Source: Labia minor (Eukaryota; Arthropoda; Insecta; Dermaptera; Spongiphoridae). From it: DNA of 64,000 nt. The DNA is taken from assembly GCA_963082975.1 (NCBI GenBank), contig OY720344.1, forward strand, positions 36,138,033 to 36,202,032, read 5' to 3'. Shown in pieces: positions 46,600 to 58,945 of this stretch (positions within the stretch are counted from its first letter, which is position 1; every line of letters starts with the position of its first letter). The translations under genes were made by a program, and so were the position numbers. The notes beneath the pieces are model-generated. The model searched no databases, had not been told where the DNA came from, and saw nothing but the letters and a program-made list of their open reading frames with translations.

Positions 46600-48580
46600 T
46601 ATCTTCTATTTCTCAAGTTAAAGCGTTAATTGGTCTGGAGTTTTCTGAAGAATATCATAAAGCTATTTTAGGAAGTATTATTCAATAAAAATAGATAAAA
46701 AATAAATAGTTAAACAATAAGTTAAATAAAAAAATGAAAGTTAATTATGAAAATTTGAAAAGTACTAAATATTCCTTTTCATTGCTGAGATCGTTTCATT
46801 ATTATCGAAATTTTAATGGTATTGACATTAAGAAATGCGTCTTAACTTTAATTTCTTCTTATTTGTAACCTTTAAGTTTGAAAAAGACAAATAACGAAAG
46901 TCAACTCACCACTCCACCTCTCCCTTTATAAATCCATATAATTATAGTGAATGAGAAAATATGTATGTGGCAGCAATTTAATTAAGAAAAACACAAGCCT
47001 ATAGATATAAATGAAACTGAATCAACAAATTCTACGAGTTCAAAGAAGCAAGAGATTCTAAGTAAATAAAACATTTTACAAAAAAATTTCATAAATAAAT
47101 AGAAGATAAGTAAATTTTAGGGAATATATTTTAAAAGAAAAATATATTTCAAATAGATATTTTAATTAGAAATGATAAAGATAAAAATTCAAGAAGAGTA
47201 ATAAAAGAAATCCCGATAAAATTTAAGCTTAAAATTTTATATTTATAATAGAGACAATATACTTGTACGGATACAATTCAAAATGTTTATCTCATAACAA
47301 CTATAATTATTAAATATTTATTTTTTTAAAAGTTCCTTTCATTTTCAAGGGGATATCCAATTGTTTCAATAAAAATATTTTCATATTTTTGTTATGAAAA
47401 CTAATTTTTTATTTATTTAAACAAAAATAATGATAATCTAAAATTATTAATATCAAATCAATATTCAAATATTTTTTCTTTAATATTTTACAATGATTTA
47501 TATACTTATATATATATTTATATATTTGTGAATTGCTTTTTTCGGATTGAACTTGTGTCATTTATTAAATTAAATTAATTGAATCATTCACAACGACAAG
47601 AAGCTTGTTCAATTTTTTTGATAGGATCAAATTAGTCGTGGAGGCAAATCTTCTCCCTTCCATTTTGTGTGCCAAATAAAATCAAAACATAAATCGGAAT
47701 CTACCGCTTGCAATCATTTCCAATAAGAGTACAGGATATATTATAACTAAACTAAAAATATTATTTTGAAAGGCGCTCTGACCAGCTGGTAATAACTTAA
47801 AATATAAAACAAAAATCAATTTTTTTATTTATAATTAATCTCAAAATTTAGCTTTACTTAAATTAAAAGACTTATTTTTCATATTACATATCAAATTCTT
47901 ACCAAGTATATTAAATAATATAATTAAAATATTTCGATTTATTATTCCTTTTTAATATTTTTAGATTATTTCTATGTAAGTCCTCTTCATCAAGTTTAAT
48001 TGATTGAGAAATTGAGATGTAATCTCTCAAGTGCAATTCAAGGAAGTCGAAGTGCTTTCATATCGATTGAAGGTTCTCGAACTTTGTTAAAACTATTATA
48101 ACATATTATATAAAGAAGTGAAAATAATACGTTTACTTTAATTATCAATAAAACTCTTCAAGTTATCAGAAAATGTACTCTAACCTGATTTGTTAGTGAC
48201 TCTCCCTCTCTAGGAAGATATATATATATATATTTGTTATTAGCAATATAATGTATTCGTGTAGCTAAAGTAATATAAATAAAAAAATATTCAGGTAGGT
48301 ATATGTAAGTGAATGTAAGAATTATAAAATAAACTCAATTTTTTTTCCTCCGATTTATATTCTGAGATAAAATCGTTTAGTATGAACGTTTTGAAATCAC
48401 AAGAAAATACACATTTTTATAACTAAATAAAATAAAATGTAAGATATATATATAAATGCAGGTTTATTTTTATTACAATCTCTTCCCCTCTCCTTTTCTC
48501 ATCTACTTCACGAACACACTCTTAAGAAGAATTCTAGGTGGGGGAGGAAAAGAGGGGGGAATTAATAAAAAGATCTGGGC
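46600..48580. other. AT-rich intergenic or intronic DNA
   Basis: No element or gene was recognised. A TA repeat is at about 48221-48233. Confidence 0.45.
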
Positions 48581-48930
48581 TTTCTTGTCCTTTTACTTCT
48601 TCATGTCAGAACACTCAATATTCGCACAACCGCCCTTGTTAGCTGTTCGGCAATTTGAGGGTAAATTTGGTTGTCTCTGTCTGTGTGCGCCGTTTAATAA
48701 ATTTTAATTAAGTCCTAGCAGGTTTCCATCGCATTCTTGGGCCGACGTTGGAATTGGGAATCCACCCTCGAAACGAACCACGAAATCTCCCTCTCCCATC
48801 AATTTTTTTCTTTTTTTTTTTTTCCTTAACCCGTCCTCCAATTTCCCACCCTCCTCTCTTCCAACCCGTAAGCGATGAATTTTAAGTCAAAGCGAATTAA
48901 TATCTTTGCAAGAGAAGCGATCTTTCGTCA
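48581..48930. other. GC-elevated island, possible promoter or 5' exon region
   Basis: Clearly richer in G+C than the surrounding several kb, with a CT-rich tract at 48785-48870. It lies upstream of the transporter on its strand and could hold the promoter or a first exon, but no TATA, initiator or start codon could be assigned with confidence. The + strand open frame at 48456-48707 does not look like a gene. Confidence 0.25.
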
Positions 48931-49866
48931 ATTATGATAAAACAAATGCTTTTTGAACTTTGACAAATTTTACGCTTAAATGAAACCAAGTGAATGTTTT
49001 TTTTATTGCTTTTTTTTTGATATAAAAGGGATGAATGTGAAAACGATCTTGGATAAAGAATTAATTAACTTTTTATCTCATTATTCATTAAATAGAATCT
49101 TTAGTCGATCCTCGTAAAGAAGAGATTATTAGTGAATAGAAATGTAATGTGGGAAATCCGTACTTAATTACTTCAACAAGAAGCAGTATCTAAGCTGTTC
49201 AAGATGACCGGATTCATTAAAGCTCTTCACGTTCTTCCTCTCAACCCCTCTTTCCTTCTAAGCTACTTGTTGAATAATAACAAAATTAACTCAGTTTTTC
49301 AATTATTAATTTTCAAGGTAAATTTTAATTTTTCATCATTATATGTACTTATATTTTTTTAAAAGATAATTTTAATAAGAAATTACATTATGCTATTTAC
49401 TTGGAAAATTTTTTATATTCATCAATTACTCCTACTGACTAAATAATAAATTAATTATTACAATGCTCTCCAAAAATAGGAATAATATTTTTTACCTTTT
49501 GATTTTTTAACATTTGATTTTTTAAGAAATGAAAATTAGTCATTGCTAACAATAAATTTTTAAAAAAAATTCATGTTGTAATTTCTAAATAATATAAATT
49601 ATTAAATCAATAAGAATAGTTTGAGATTTTTAGAAATTAAAAAAAATGCTTGAATTATAAAATGATTTTAAATTTATAAAAAAAAAATAAGTTGTTTAAA
49701 TTAAAATGGAGTCGAAAAAATTTAAATTGAAAAAATATTTACAAAAGTTGTAATATATAATTTGTTATGTTAATAATCTTTTTTTAATTCTCTACCTATT
49801 TTGTATATATATGTATATTGTGAACTTGTATTTTTCATTTTTTTAATACAAATATTATATGTGATA
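48931..49866. other. AT-rich DNA
   Basis: Nothing recognised. Confidence 0.45.
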
Positions 49867-50429
49867 GGGGAAAGTTGCTATCGATGGGCCAGTTAAAGGA
49901 AATTTGTTATAAAATCTATACAATAGGACCCTTGCACCTGTATAAATTGTTAATTAATAAAACGTTTGCACATATCTTAATACAAATAAAACCTGTTAGT
50001 CAGTTTTTTTCTTAATAATCTTTTGTACAATCTACGCAAGGATAGGTCCTATCAATTGTTTATATATATAAAAAGTCCTATGATCAGTAGAACGGGTCTT
50101 ATAAACGTGTACCTTGATTTTTTTACATCGGAGCCACTACTTTTTATCAAGTAATTTTGATCTCATAGACCCCAGTTAGATAAATTCCCTTGAATAAATT
50201 CCTGGAACAACGGGGATGTGATTTAACGCTGTTAACCCCTAAGCTGCGTGGCGTCATTCTATACTAGAATATTCAAGGTTAATGAGATTCTTTCTTCCTA
50301 CTTGAAATAACTCAAAACTGAACTGGTTATTCTATGCCAACACGAAGTACACTTATTCAACATTATAATTCGTGTAATGTCTACCGAGAAATTAAGCATA
50401 GGAGCCGGCCCATCGATAGCAACCTTCTC
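49867..50429. mobile_element. TA-flanked MITE, 563 bp (Tc1/mariner-like)
   Basis: Terminal inverted repeats GGGGAAAGTTGCTATCGATG at the left and GAGAAGGTTGCTATCGATGG on the reverse strand at the right continue to GGGCC. TA dinucleotides lie on both sides (49865-49866 and 50430-50431). There is no transposase. The TA target duplication suggests the Tc1/mariner superfamily, though the long TIR could also fit another TA-targeting family. Confidence 0.75.
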
Positions 50430-50718
50430 TATATCTAATCAATGATCACACAGTTATTTACCATAACAAATAACAAATTCATTTTATTTTATTATTTTAA
50501 GGTGATAATGCTTAATTGTCTTTTCTATAAAATGCATAATGATTATTTAAAAAAAATATTTTACACAATTCTTAGCACTATTGACTGCCTGATAATGTCT
50601 TAGCTCCTTTGTTCTATTATTTTTGTTTATCAGCTTTCTTTAGAAATATACACCTTATACCGGAAAATTAAGTTTATTAATGGAACAAAAGATGGCATAT
50701 TTCATGAGGTTGATTTGA
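50430..50718. other. AT-rich DNA
   Basis: Nothing recognised. Confidence 0.4.
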
Positions 50719-51036
50719 GAGCACATCGTTAAGCGTACGGGTGTGGTAGGATCACGGATGTTCCCTACTCCTCCTTTAGGTTGGTTAGCAGGACTCATTA
50801 AGTGTCAATCGACCGAGGAACTTGGGGTGGAGATCAGGGAGAATGGGGTGGTGATGATGGAGGGTAAGACGGAGGTGGAGGCAGCAGCGAAAGCGCTGAT
50901 GAAAAATTCCTGGATGTTTTATACGTTTCGAGCATGGACCGAGAATGTCCGGACAATATCATCCTCGCCATTACGGATTCAGGCGGCAGGTCGGCCAACC
51001 AGGTCTCAATTTAATATTAAGAAGAGCTCAATATGA
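50719..51036 (+). other. GC-rich open segment of unknown origin
   Basis: About 300 bases of balanced composition inside AT-rich DNA. A + strand frame is open from 50719 to 51036 and encodes a segment with STEELGVEIRENGVVMMEG, then KTEVEAAAKALMKNSWMF. No start context, acceptor or donor is convincing. It may be a coding exon, a fragment of a retroelement ORF, or a retroposed host sequence. The - strand also has a 45-codon open frame. I do not recognise either. Confidence 0.3.
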
Positions 51037-51189
51037 ATTTGAAGATGGGGCGAATGAAGAGGGTAGTTGTCTATTTCTAATTTGGCTCGGTATGCTAAAT
51101 TTATTAAAAAATTACAAAATAAATTTTACACATATAAAATTAAACAGCATAATAATATTATATATATATATATATATATATTATGCATA

Positions 51190-51709
51190 CGAGGGAAGGC
51201 CAATAAGACCATGACTTTTTGAATGAAACACAGGTTTTTGGATAAAAAATTATTTTACGTAGTCTCCTTTGAGCTCTATACACTTCGTCCAAAGTTTCAC
51301 CAATTTTTTTATCCCTTCCAAAAAATAAGATTTGTAGAGGACATCAAAATAGATATTTGTTTGTGAGATGATTTCATCGTTGGAGTCATTTCTCTTTTAG
51401 CCGAGCCAGTTCCACATTTTTAGAAACAAGAAATAGTCACTCGGGGCTAAATCTGGAGAATAGGGGGCGGTTGAGGGAGCAATTCATATCCCAATTCATG
51501 GATTTTCATGAAAATTGACTTTTTTCCATTTTCTTTTCAAATCATGAGGTAGTCTGCTATTAATGAATGTCAAACAAAATCTAAAAGACTCAGCTGGATC
51601 ACATTTCGACAGGAGTCAGCTAATAGTTGCCTGCTGACAGGAGAAGTGTTGACATTTCATTTAAGACACATGAAATTCATAAAGTCAAGAACTTATTGAG
51701 GTACCCTCA
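51190..51709 (-). mobile_element. mariner copy iv, 520 bp
   Basis: The left end CGAGGGAAGGCCAATAAGAC and right end CTTATTGAGGTACCCTCA are bounded by TA (51188-51189 and 51710-51711). It is inserted in a TA microsatellite (about 51161-51181). The - strand retains transposase debris (ATTTAGCCCCGAGTGACTAT region). It shows the uninterrupted target region that is split in copy ii. Confidence 0.8.
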
Positions 51710-51711
51710 TA

Positions 51712-52187
51712 TTTTAATTATATAAAAAATCAATGTTGGGAGACAACTTTGGCTGCTAGGCCAGTTTGTTTGAACGATGTTGATGATTAAATGATTAAAA
51801 TTAGGTTTGGATTATTTAATTATTTATTTATCTGGTCCGAGGAGGTCCCTTTACAGCATCTCTAATAGATTATTTATGTTGACAAGCTCATCAATACAGG
51901 GTATTAATCGGTGTTGAGAGATAACATCGTTTGTTAGTTCAGTTTATTTATCAGGTCTTGATGATTGATATTAAGTTACATTTATTTATTACATAGTCAA
52001 GTACGGGATCGCCTATTTATAATCTCTCCAATATAATTTTAGCATATATTTATTTATTTTTTATAATTATAATTTATTTATTTGTTGATTTTATATTTAT
52101 ATTATTTATTTAATTTTTATCAATGAAATTAATGAAGACAAAGTGTAAATGAGGCGGTAATGGTCTGAGGTGCCGAACGCCCTTAGT

Positions 52188-52220
<33 letters not shown>

Positions 52221-53664
52221 TTAATAATTTAGGGAAAAAAATTATAAAATGAATTTGGAAATTAGAAAAAATATTTGAATTATTTCTGAAATATAAAGAG
52301 TTATATTCAAATATATAGTAAGTACTGTTACTACTGTCACTACAAGTAATAACATTTCACTATATTATATATAATATAGTGAAATGGATTATTTCAATTT
52401 AAGCCGCTAGGGATATTTTACATTCAATTTCAAATATTTGCTTACAAGTAGCGTTTCGATTTTATTACTTTGTCCTTAGCAATTCAATTTCCTTTGAGTT
52501 GCAGTAAAATATTTATTATCAGTATTCTTCGAATTCGATGTTGTATTATCATTATCAATATTCTCAAACGATTATTTATCCATACTCTTAATTAACTAAA
52601 GAATAATGTAGACATGATTGATTTATAAAAAATATTTTTACATAAAAAAAATTTCTTTAATATTAGAGATTTTCATATCGTTCTGTTGTAGTTGTTTTTA
52701 ATAAGAGGGTTGAATTGACTGAATTAAAAGAGAGGTTATTTAATAAATTCAGATTAAAAGAAAATTATTTAAAAGGATGTTTTTAAATAATGAGATTTAA
52801 TTAGAAGATAATTGTATTAAAAAAAAAAAGATTTATCCTCTTACAATTTATTAAATAATAAAGAGATGACTTAACCAGGTAAAAATAAATTAGGATTAAT
52901 ATATTTAAATGAAATACGTCCATTAAAAAAAGATAGAATTTAGAAGTAACATACTCGTATAATATAAAATATAATTAATTTATAATTTTTTTAAATAAAA
53001 TAAAAAGAAATGATTTTGTGTGTGAATGAAAAGTCGTTAGTTATAAATTAGAAATTCACATGAATTTCGAATTCTTTAATATCATTTTTAAATATGAATT
53101 TTTGTAGATGTAAAAAATAAAAAATATTTATGTAATCTTGTAATCGGTATAAAATTTATTGCCGAAAAGTAGAATATTTATTTATCCATATAATATATAT
53201 AGCCACTGTGGCCAAACCAAGCTTCTTTTTGGTTATGTGTATATCGTCGCCCGACTAAAAAAAATTTGCTATTTTCATAAGTTTTTTGTTATCATCTTTT
53301 AATATGATTATCAGGTATCGGATAATATTGTATCCGTAATGTGGATGAGATCCAGGAGCATACTTTAATTTTTAATATATCTCCTCCTGAATATTATTGG
53401 TTACTTTCCTTTCTCCTCTCGGCTTATTATTATTTTATAATTTATCTTACAATTTAGTTTTAAAAATTAAGAAAAAATGTAATAAATACAAGTACTTGAT
53501 AAATAATAAGAAATTCATAATTAATATTAATATTTTCACAAGTTCAGTCAACTGTATACCTTTGGTAAATAAATTTTGATTATATTATATTATATATTAT
53601 ATATTATTATATTATAATTAATATATAAATATGTCATATTAATATATTATTAAAAAATATGAAC
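51712..53664. other. Intergenic DNA, mostly AT-rich
   Basis: 51720-52190 is less AT-rich and may be an old repeat (two related blocks: TGTTGGGAGACAACTTTGGC near 51733 and TGTTGAGAGATAACATCGTT near 51912). An ATA repeat is at about 52183-52222, and a short palindrome ATATTATATATAATAT at about 52361-52376. No gene. Confidence 0.4.
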
Positions 53665-54125
53665 TCCAGTCGATTATCTCGCAAATTTGAATCGAATAAT
53701 CAAGCTTGTTTCTATATTTGAAAATTAATTAAAATTTTATTCTATCCGATCATAAGATTCAAGGTTTTTAAAATAATTTTCACTGATAATATTTTATTGA
53801 AATAAGAAGGCAATCAAATAATATCAACATTGTTGGAATTTTTTTCAAATAAAATACGGTTGGGATGCGGTAAAACAGAGTTTAGTCCAGACTAAAGATA
53901 GATCTAAATAATTAAAATTTTTTAATTATTAAAATTTAATTATTATATAATTATAATTATAATTTAATTAAATTTAATAATTTAAATTCAAAACCTTTAC
54001 CTTCATTTTTAAGTCAAAATTTAAAAAAATTATTATGGTATAATTCCAGTGATTCAATCAAGCAGTAATTCTATATATAACAGTTTTATACAATTTTTAA
54101 TCAAGTGAAAAACTATCAAACAAAC
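53665..54125 (+). mobile_element. Helentron-like (HINE) family 1 copy e, truncated
   Basis: Starts AACTCCAGTCGATTATCTCG and continues with blocks shared with copy a (TTTTCACTGATAA, ACCTTTACCTTCATTTTTAA and TATACAATTTTTAATCA). The microsatellite and distal end are absent. Confidence 0.55.
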
Positions 54126-55280
54126 AGACCACTGAACACATTCTCTCTTAGATATTTAGATATATGTAGATTAACATAATATTAATAATTCTGGGAATTT
54201 CAAGAATAATGTTAATTTTTTGTATTCTTTATTTCCTATCTCAAAATAGGGATTGATTCTCCAAAACTCGCTGTATTAAACAAATAATCAAAGAATATTA
54301 TCACACAATTTAATTCTTATTCAATGATTCAAATGGTTATTTAGAATTTATACATGAACTATTTTCAAATTACAATATAATATGAATAATTTTTGTAATT
54401 TTGAAAATGGATTCTTTTTAAATAAATTGTATGCATTATTAAATTATATTTTTATATTTTGTTTTATTTTATCAAATTTCAATGTGTGCACAAAAAAATT
54501 CAATTCATTTATGAAATATTTGCATCGTTTAATCCTTTGAATACATGAAATTGAAAATCTTTAATGGTACACAACAAATGTCAAATTTATATTATTCAAC
54601 TTGACCCAAATATTTCTTAGATCTTAAAGTAAAATAATTTGCCTTTTATTTCGTTTTATAGAGATGCAATTTAAGAATGGAATTTGTATATATGATAATC
54701 TAAAAAAGGCCATTTGTTTTTAGTTGATTCCAACCAAAGAAATTATTAAGAAAAAAATATGAAAAATATTAAAAAGATGATATAATTTTCATAGATATCA
54801 AATATTTTGAATTACATGAGCAAATGGGAATAATTCAAATTTTATTTTTGGGATTCTTGTTCTTGTGACAAATAAATAATTTTTTTCTAAATAATAATCT
54901 CTTTCATATTTAATAAATAATGACAAAAATCGTTGTTAGATGGAAAATCAAAGGATGAAATCTCTAAAAATAAAATAATTTATATATACTTAATAGTTAA
55001 TTTACTTAAAAAGTTAAATGTTTAATTGAATTTCATCTTAAATATCCCTCCTCTTTTGAATTATATGAATAAATATTTAAGATTAAAAGAAATATATTAT
55101 TATTATTATTTGTATAAATTATGAAATAATAAATTGAATAGTGAAAATTAAAAATAGATTGTTTCAAGAATTTTTATAAAATATTTTTTATTGGTTCCGT
55201 TGCGTTTAAGAATAACGGAATGTCTTGTCTTGTATATTATCTTCGCAGACAAATAGTGAAAGGATTGACGTATTTGACCT
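54126..55280. other. AT-rich DNA upstream of the LRR gene
   Basis: No element was recognised. The last ~100 bases lead into the promoter. Confidence 0.45.
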
Positions 55281-55287
55281 GAGTTAG

Positions 55288-55302
55288 TCAGTCCAGTCAG
55301 TC
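55288..55302 (+). promoter_or_regulatory. TATA-less promoter with two TCAGTC initiators
   Basis: TCAGTC occurs at 55288-55293 and 55297-55302, 18-32 bases before the ATG of the LRR gene. TCAGTY is the arthropod initiator consensus. No TATA box lies 25-30 bases upstream. This would give a very short 5' leader. Confidence 0.45.
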
Positions 55303-55319
55303 GCTAACTGGCAAACAAC

Positions 55320-55568
55320 ATGTTGTTATACTTGGGCGCTCTTCTCCTGATAGTCAGCCACCCGTCTAATCAGCTGACCGCGTTACAATGCCCGTCCGAG
55401 TGTCGATGTGATAAAACCACATCCTGGACTGTGCACGATTACTTCAAGCCAGTCCAGAATGTCACAACCCAAGACTGTGGCAATTCACAATTAACCAGTC
55501 TCCCTCTTCCTATTGATGACGAAGTCGTCATTCTTAGGATCAACAACAACATCTTAACCGAGATTAAT
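55320..55568 (+). CDS. LRR gene exon 1
   Basis: Begins with ATG in the context AACAACATG and runs 83 codons to LTEIN before the donor GTAATT. It holds the signal peptide, the N-terminal Cys cap and the first repeat. The reading frame runs on into the intron for 17 codons before a stop. Confidence 0.85.
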
Positions 55569-57834
55569 GTAATTCAACTCTTATTAATCTTATTACATTT
55601 AATCATTTTTATAGGACAATGAGAAAATAATTCACAAATAGAAAACAAATCAATTAATGATTCTAAATTATAACATTTATTTCAATTGACATTGAATGGT
55701 GTCTATTACAAATAAGAAATCACAAAAACTCTATATAAAAAAAAAACAAAAACAAATTTTTTTTAATTTTAAAAGTTACGTCATAGAATGTATGGAATAA
55801 TTTTTTACAACATCAAAAATAAATAAATATATGCGTTTATTGAAAATAAATGGTATTTAAATATTATATCTCTAATTGAATTCTAGTATATGTATAAAAA
55901 ATAAGAATTTTCTATTTAGATAATATATTTTAGGAAGTGTATATATTAGTTAATTTTTGAAAGTAGTAGAAAAAGAGTCAAAAAAAGTAAATAACGCCAC
56001 CCATTAAACGTATTTCCATTTCAAATATAGAAACAAATTTCACTCGGAAATTGTATTATTTGTTCATCCTCGTTTTATTAAAAGCCTGAGAAACGTCTAA
56101 ATATAATCAGATTTTTGAAATTCAATCTTAAAACATCCTGCCAGGTTATTTTATTTTTTATCATTATTATAATTATTAAAACCTTTTCGAATACATCACA
56201 CGTTTTTTTTTATTCATTTCATTTATTTTTACTTTATAGTATATTATGATAAATAATTATGAAAAATAATTTTTTAAATTTTTATCCATTTATTAGATAT
56301 TATATTAAAATCATATTTATTGTATACTCGTTCATTGTATAATTAACCTTAAGGAAAAAACAAGAATAATTATAGACATTTCGTCAATTCTTGTATAATA
56401 ATTATCATAATAATATAGCAAAATTAAATTTAAAAATATCTTAACAAAATAATCATTAAAAAATTTTCAAATTTTTACATATTATTATTAAATATGAAAA
56501 TGATATATGCTCTAATTTATAGTTTTAGTTCTGGTCTCAGATGAATAAGCTTTTTTTTTAAATAATTAATTGACTAATAAAAACATTGATTTGTAAATTG
56601 CTGTTGCACTTATTATTATCTTACGATATCATATTAGCTTCATGAATAGAAAAAACAATTTATTTGTATGATTGAGACTTTTAATCATTTAATTTATTTG
56701 AGAATATTATTTGTTGTGGAAATATGTTTAAAAATGCCTGCAAAAAATTAATGCAATAAACGGATAAGTATATTTCAATTAGCAATATAGGTATTAATTA
56801 AATAATGGATGGTTTTAATTAAAGCGCTTTTTTATTTGATTTTATTGTCAGACAAATAAAAGAAGCTCAAGAACTACAGATAAGTTTTTTCTTTTTTTTT
56901 TGAAATAGTAAAAATTTATTTGTCAAAATTCCTATATGATATATTTTTTCGTTTTTCAAATAAAAAAATTAAAAAAAAAAATATTTCTAAGGGAGAAAAT
57001 TGCTGTAATATTAATATTTTCTCATGTAAGGAACTGGGTTTTATTTTTTTTATAAAGAAGAAATTTTAAAATTAATTATCTAATCATAAAGAAAATAAAT
57101 CTTATATATTTATTGTTATTATAATTATTATTATAATTATTATATGTATAATGTAAATGAAATATATGGAGATGGAAATATATGAGAATTCAGTTAATTC
57201 TAAACCATCCATGTGAATCAATTAATTTGTTAAATGTGGTATAAGTAATTTTTAACTTGATGTTTGGTATTTTTTTTAGTTGCTGGGATTTCCTAAAGAT
57301 TTATTAGTCTTCAATGCGAACAGCAATCAAATCAACCGAGTGACTGCCTTTGATGCTATCGGCGTTCGTCACCTCCACCTCAAGGATAATAAATTAAAAC
57401 GAATCCCGATTACCTCTCCATCAGTCCAGTATATGAATCTGAATGATAATGAAATTGATTCTGATCCTGGAAGTAATTTATTATTTTATAAACATTTAAA
57501 ACGTATTGATATGAAAAATAATCAATTAGAATATTTACCTTTTCTACCAAGTTCATTGATTGAAGGATATTTTAATAATAATAAACTTAAATTTCTTAAT
57601 AAAGAAGTTTTAAGTAAATTAACAAAATTGAAAAATTTATTTTTAAATGATAATCTTTTATATAAAATTGATTTTCCTGAAGCAGTTTACTTATCCAAAA
57701 TTTCGAAATTATCATTGGCGAATAATCCATATTTACAATTGGATCCAATTATTAAGAGTTGGTGTGAAAATGAAAAACTTAAAAACGAAATCTGTAAAAA
57801 AGCGAAGGACATTACTATCAGAACATGCGCTTAA
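55320..57834 (+). CDS. Small secreted leucine-rich-repeat protein (two exons)
   Basis: CDS join(55320..55568, 57280..57834), 267 residues. It starts with a signal peptide (MLLYLGALLLIVSHPSNQLTA) and a Cys-rich N-terminal cap (LQCPSECRCDK..CGNSQLTSLP). About eight degenerate leucine-rich repeats follow (for example LRINNNILTEI, LHLKDNKLKRI, IDMKNNQLEYLP, LFLNDNLLYKI), then LSLANNPY and a short Cys-containing C-terminal cap (WCENEKLK..CKK). No transmembrane helix or GPI signal is evident, so it is probably secreted and acts by protein binding outside the cell. The two exons join in phase 0 in the middle of a repeat, which supports the splice. The later exon is AT-rich in codon use. The subfamily was not recognised. 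Confidence 0.85.
55569..57279 (+). other. Intron of the LRR gene
   Basis: A 1.7-kb AT-rich intron with a pyrimidine-rich acceptor (TATTTTTTTTAG). No nested gene or element was recognised. Confidence 0.6.
57280..57834 (+). CDS. LRR gene exon 2
   Basis: 184 codons from LLGFPKDLLVFNANSNQI to the C-terminal cap (TIRTCA) and a TAA. It encodes most of the leucine-rich repeats. The start at 57280 is an internal exon boundary, not a start codon. Confidence 0.87.
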   Translation: MLGFPKDLLVFNANSNQINRVTAFDAIGVRHLHLKDNKLKRIPITSPSVQYMNLNDNEIDSDPGSNLLFYKHLKRIDMKNNQLEYLPFLPSSLIEGYFNNNKLKFLNKEVLSKLTKLKNLFLNDNLLYKIDFPEAVYLSKISKLSLANNPYLQLDPIIKSWCENEKLKNEICKKAKDITIRTCA

Positions 57835-57838
57835 TGTG

Positions 57839-57844
57839 AATAAA
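57839..57844 (+). promoter_or_regulatory. Poly(A) signal AATAAA of the LRR gene
   Basis: Lies 5 bases after the stop codon. A second AATAAA at about 57966 is an alternative. Confidence 0.35.
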
Positions 57845-57969
57845 AAAAATGTTAAAAGGAGCCCGGGGATGAAATTTTTATGAAATGGAATTTCTATTCT
57901 TTCCAATATAATTAATGACTTGCAATCCAACCAAAGAGATAAGAATTGTCTTCCAATCTTATTGCAATA

Positions 57970-58945
57970 AAAATAATACTCAAAAAGAAATTAATTAAAT
58001 TCTAAATGAAATGTATTTTTTTCTTCTCAGTAAAATGGAATCAATATAAAATGAACTATTTTTACAATAAACTTATATATAAATATAGTTAAAATAAAAA
58101 TGAAACTGATAAGCATTAATAAGCTCCTATTCTACCATTTAAATAATATTCAAACCAAAAATGTTTTTTTAATTCCGATATTAAGCATAGATGACGATTC
58201 CGAGACTTGACATGTAAAAATTAAGATAATACATATTTTAGTTTTTAAGTTTAAACAATTATTTACAAATACTTTTCAATTGTGCCAAATGATTTACAAT
58301 AGATGAAACGACTAAACAATGATAGAGTAGATTTACACATTTACCTTTATTATATATAATATAATTTAATATAAATATATGAAATAATATTTTATTATAT
58401 TTTAAATTTATACATTATATTTTACTTAGATTAATGTTTATAATTTTTAGAAACCAAAACAAAAAATTAGATGAAAAATATTTTTCAGGGCTGTGAACGA
58501 TAGGAGGATGAAATAATATTGAATATTTTAAATTTATTTCTGTTATTATAATTATGCATGTTGAATTTTTAAATTTATTCTAAATATTTTTTTTACTTTT
58601 ATCAAGATAAGTGATTAAATAAAAAACGTTATAAAAAGATCCATATAAAATAATTATTTTTATTTTCTAAGGGTCATGGATGATTATAATTAATTATTCG
58701 CTACTATAAATAAATATTACATATGAATACTGATTTAGTACTTAATAGATTGTGTTTGTTTAATAAACGCTATTTTTTCCTAATTATTATCATTCTATCA
58801 CAATATTTATATTTATATGTATTTTAAATTTCAAACAAGCAAATTTATTAGATGATTTAGATCAGCATTTTTCAATTTTTTATCAGGCGGATCGTTAGAT
58901 TTTTAAGTCATAAAGTTAATTTAAAATTAATAAAATATTATTTTT
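57970..58945. other. AT-rich DNA downstream of the LRR gene
   Basis: Nothing recognised. Confidence 0.45.
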
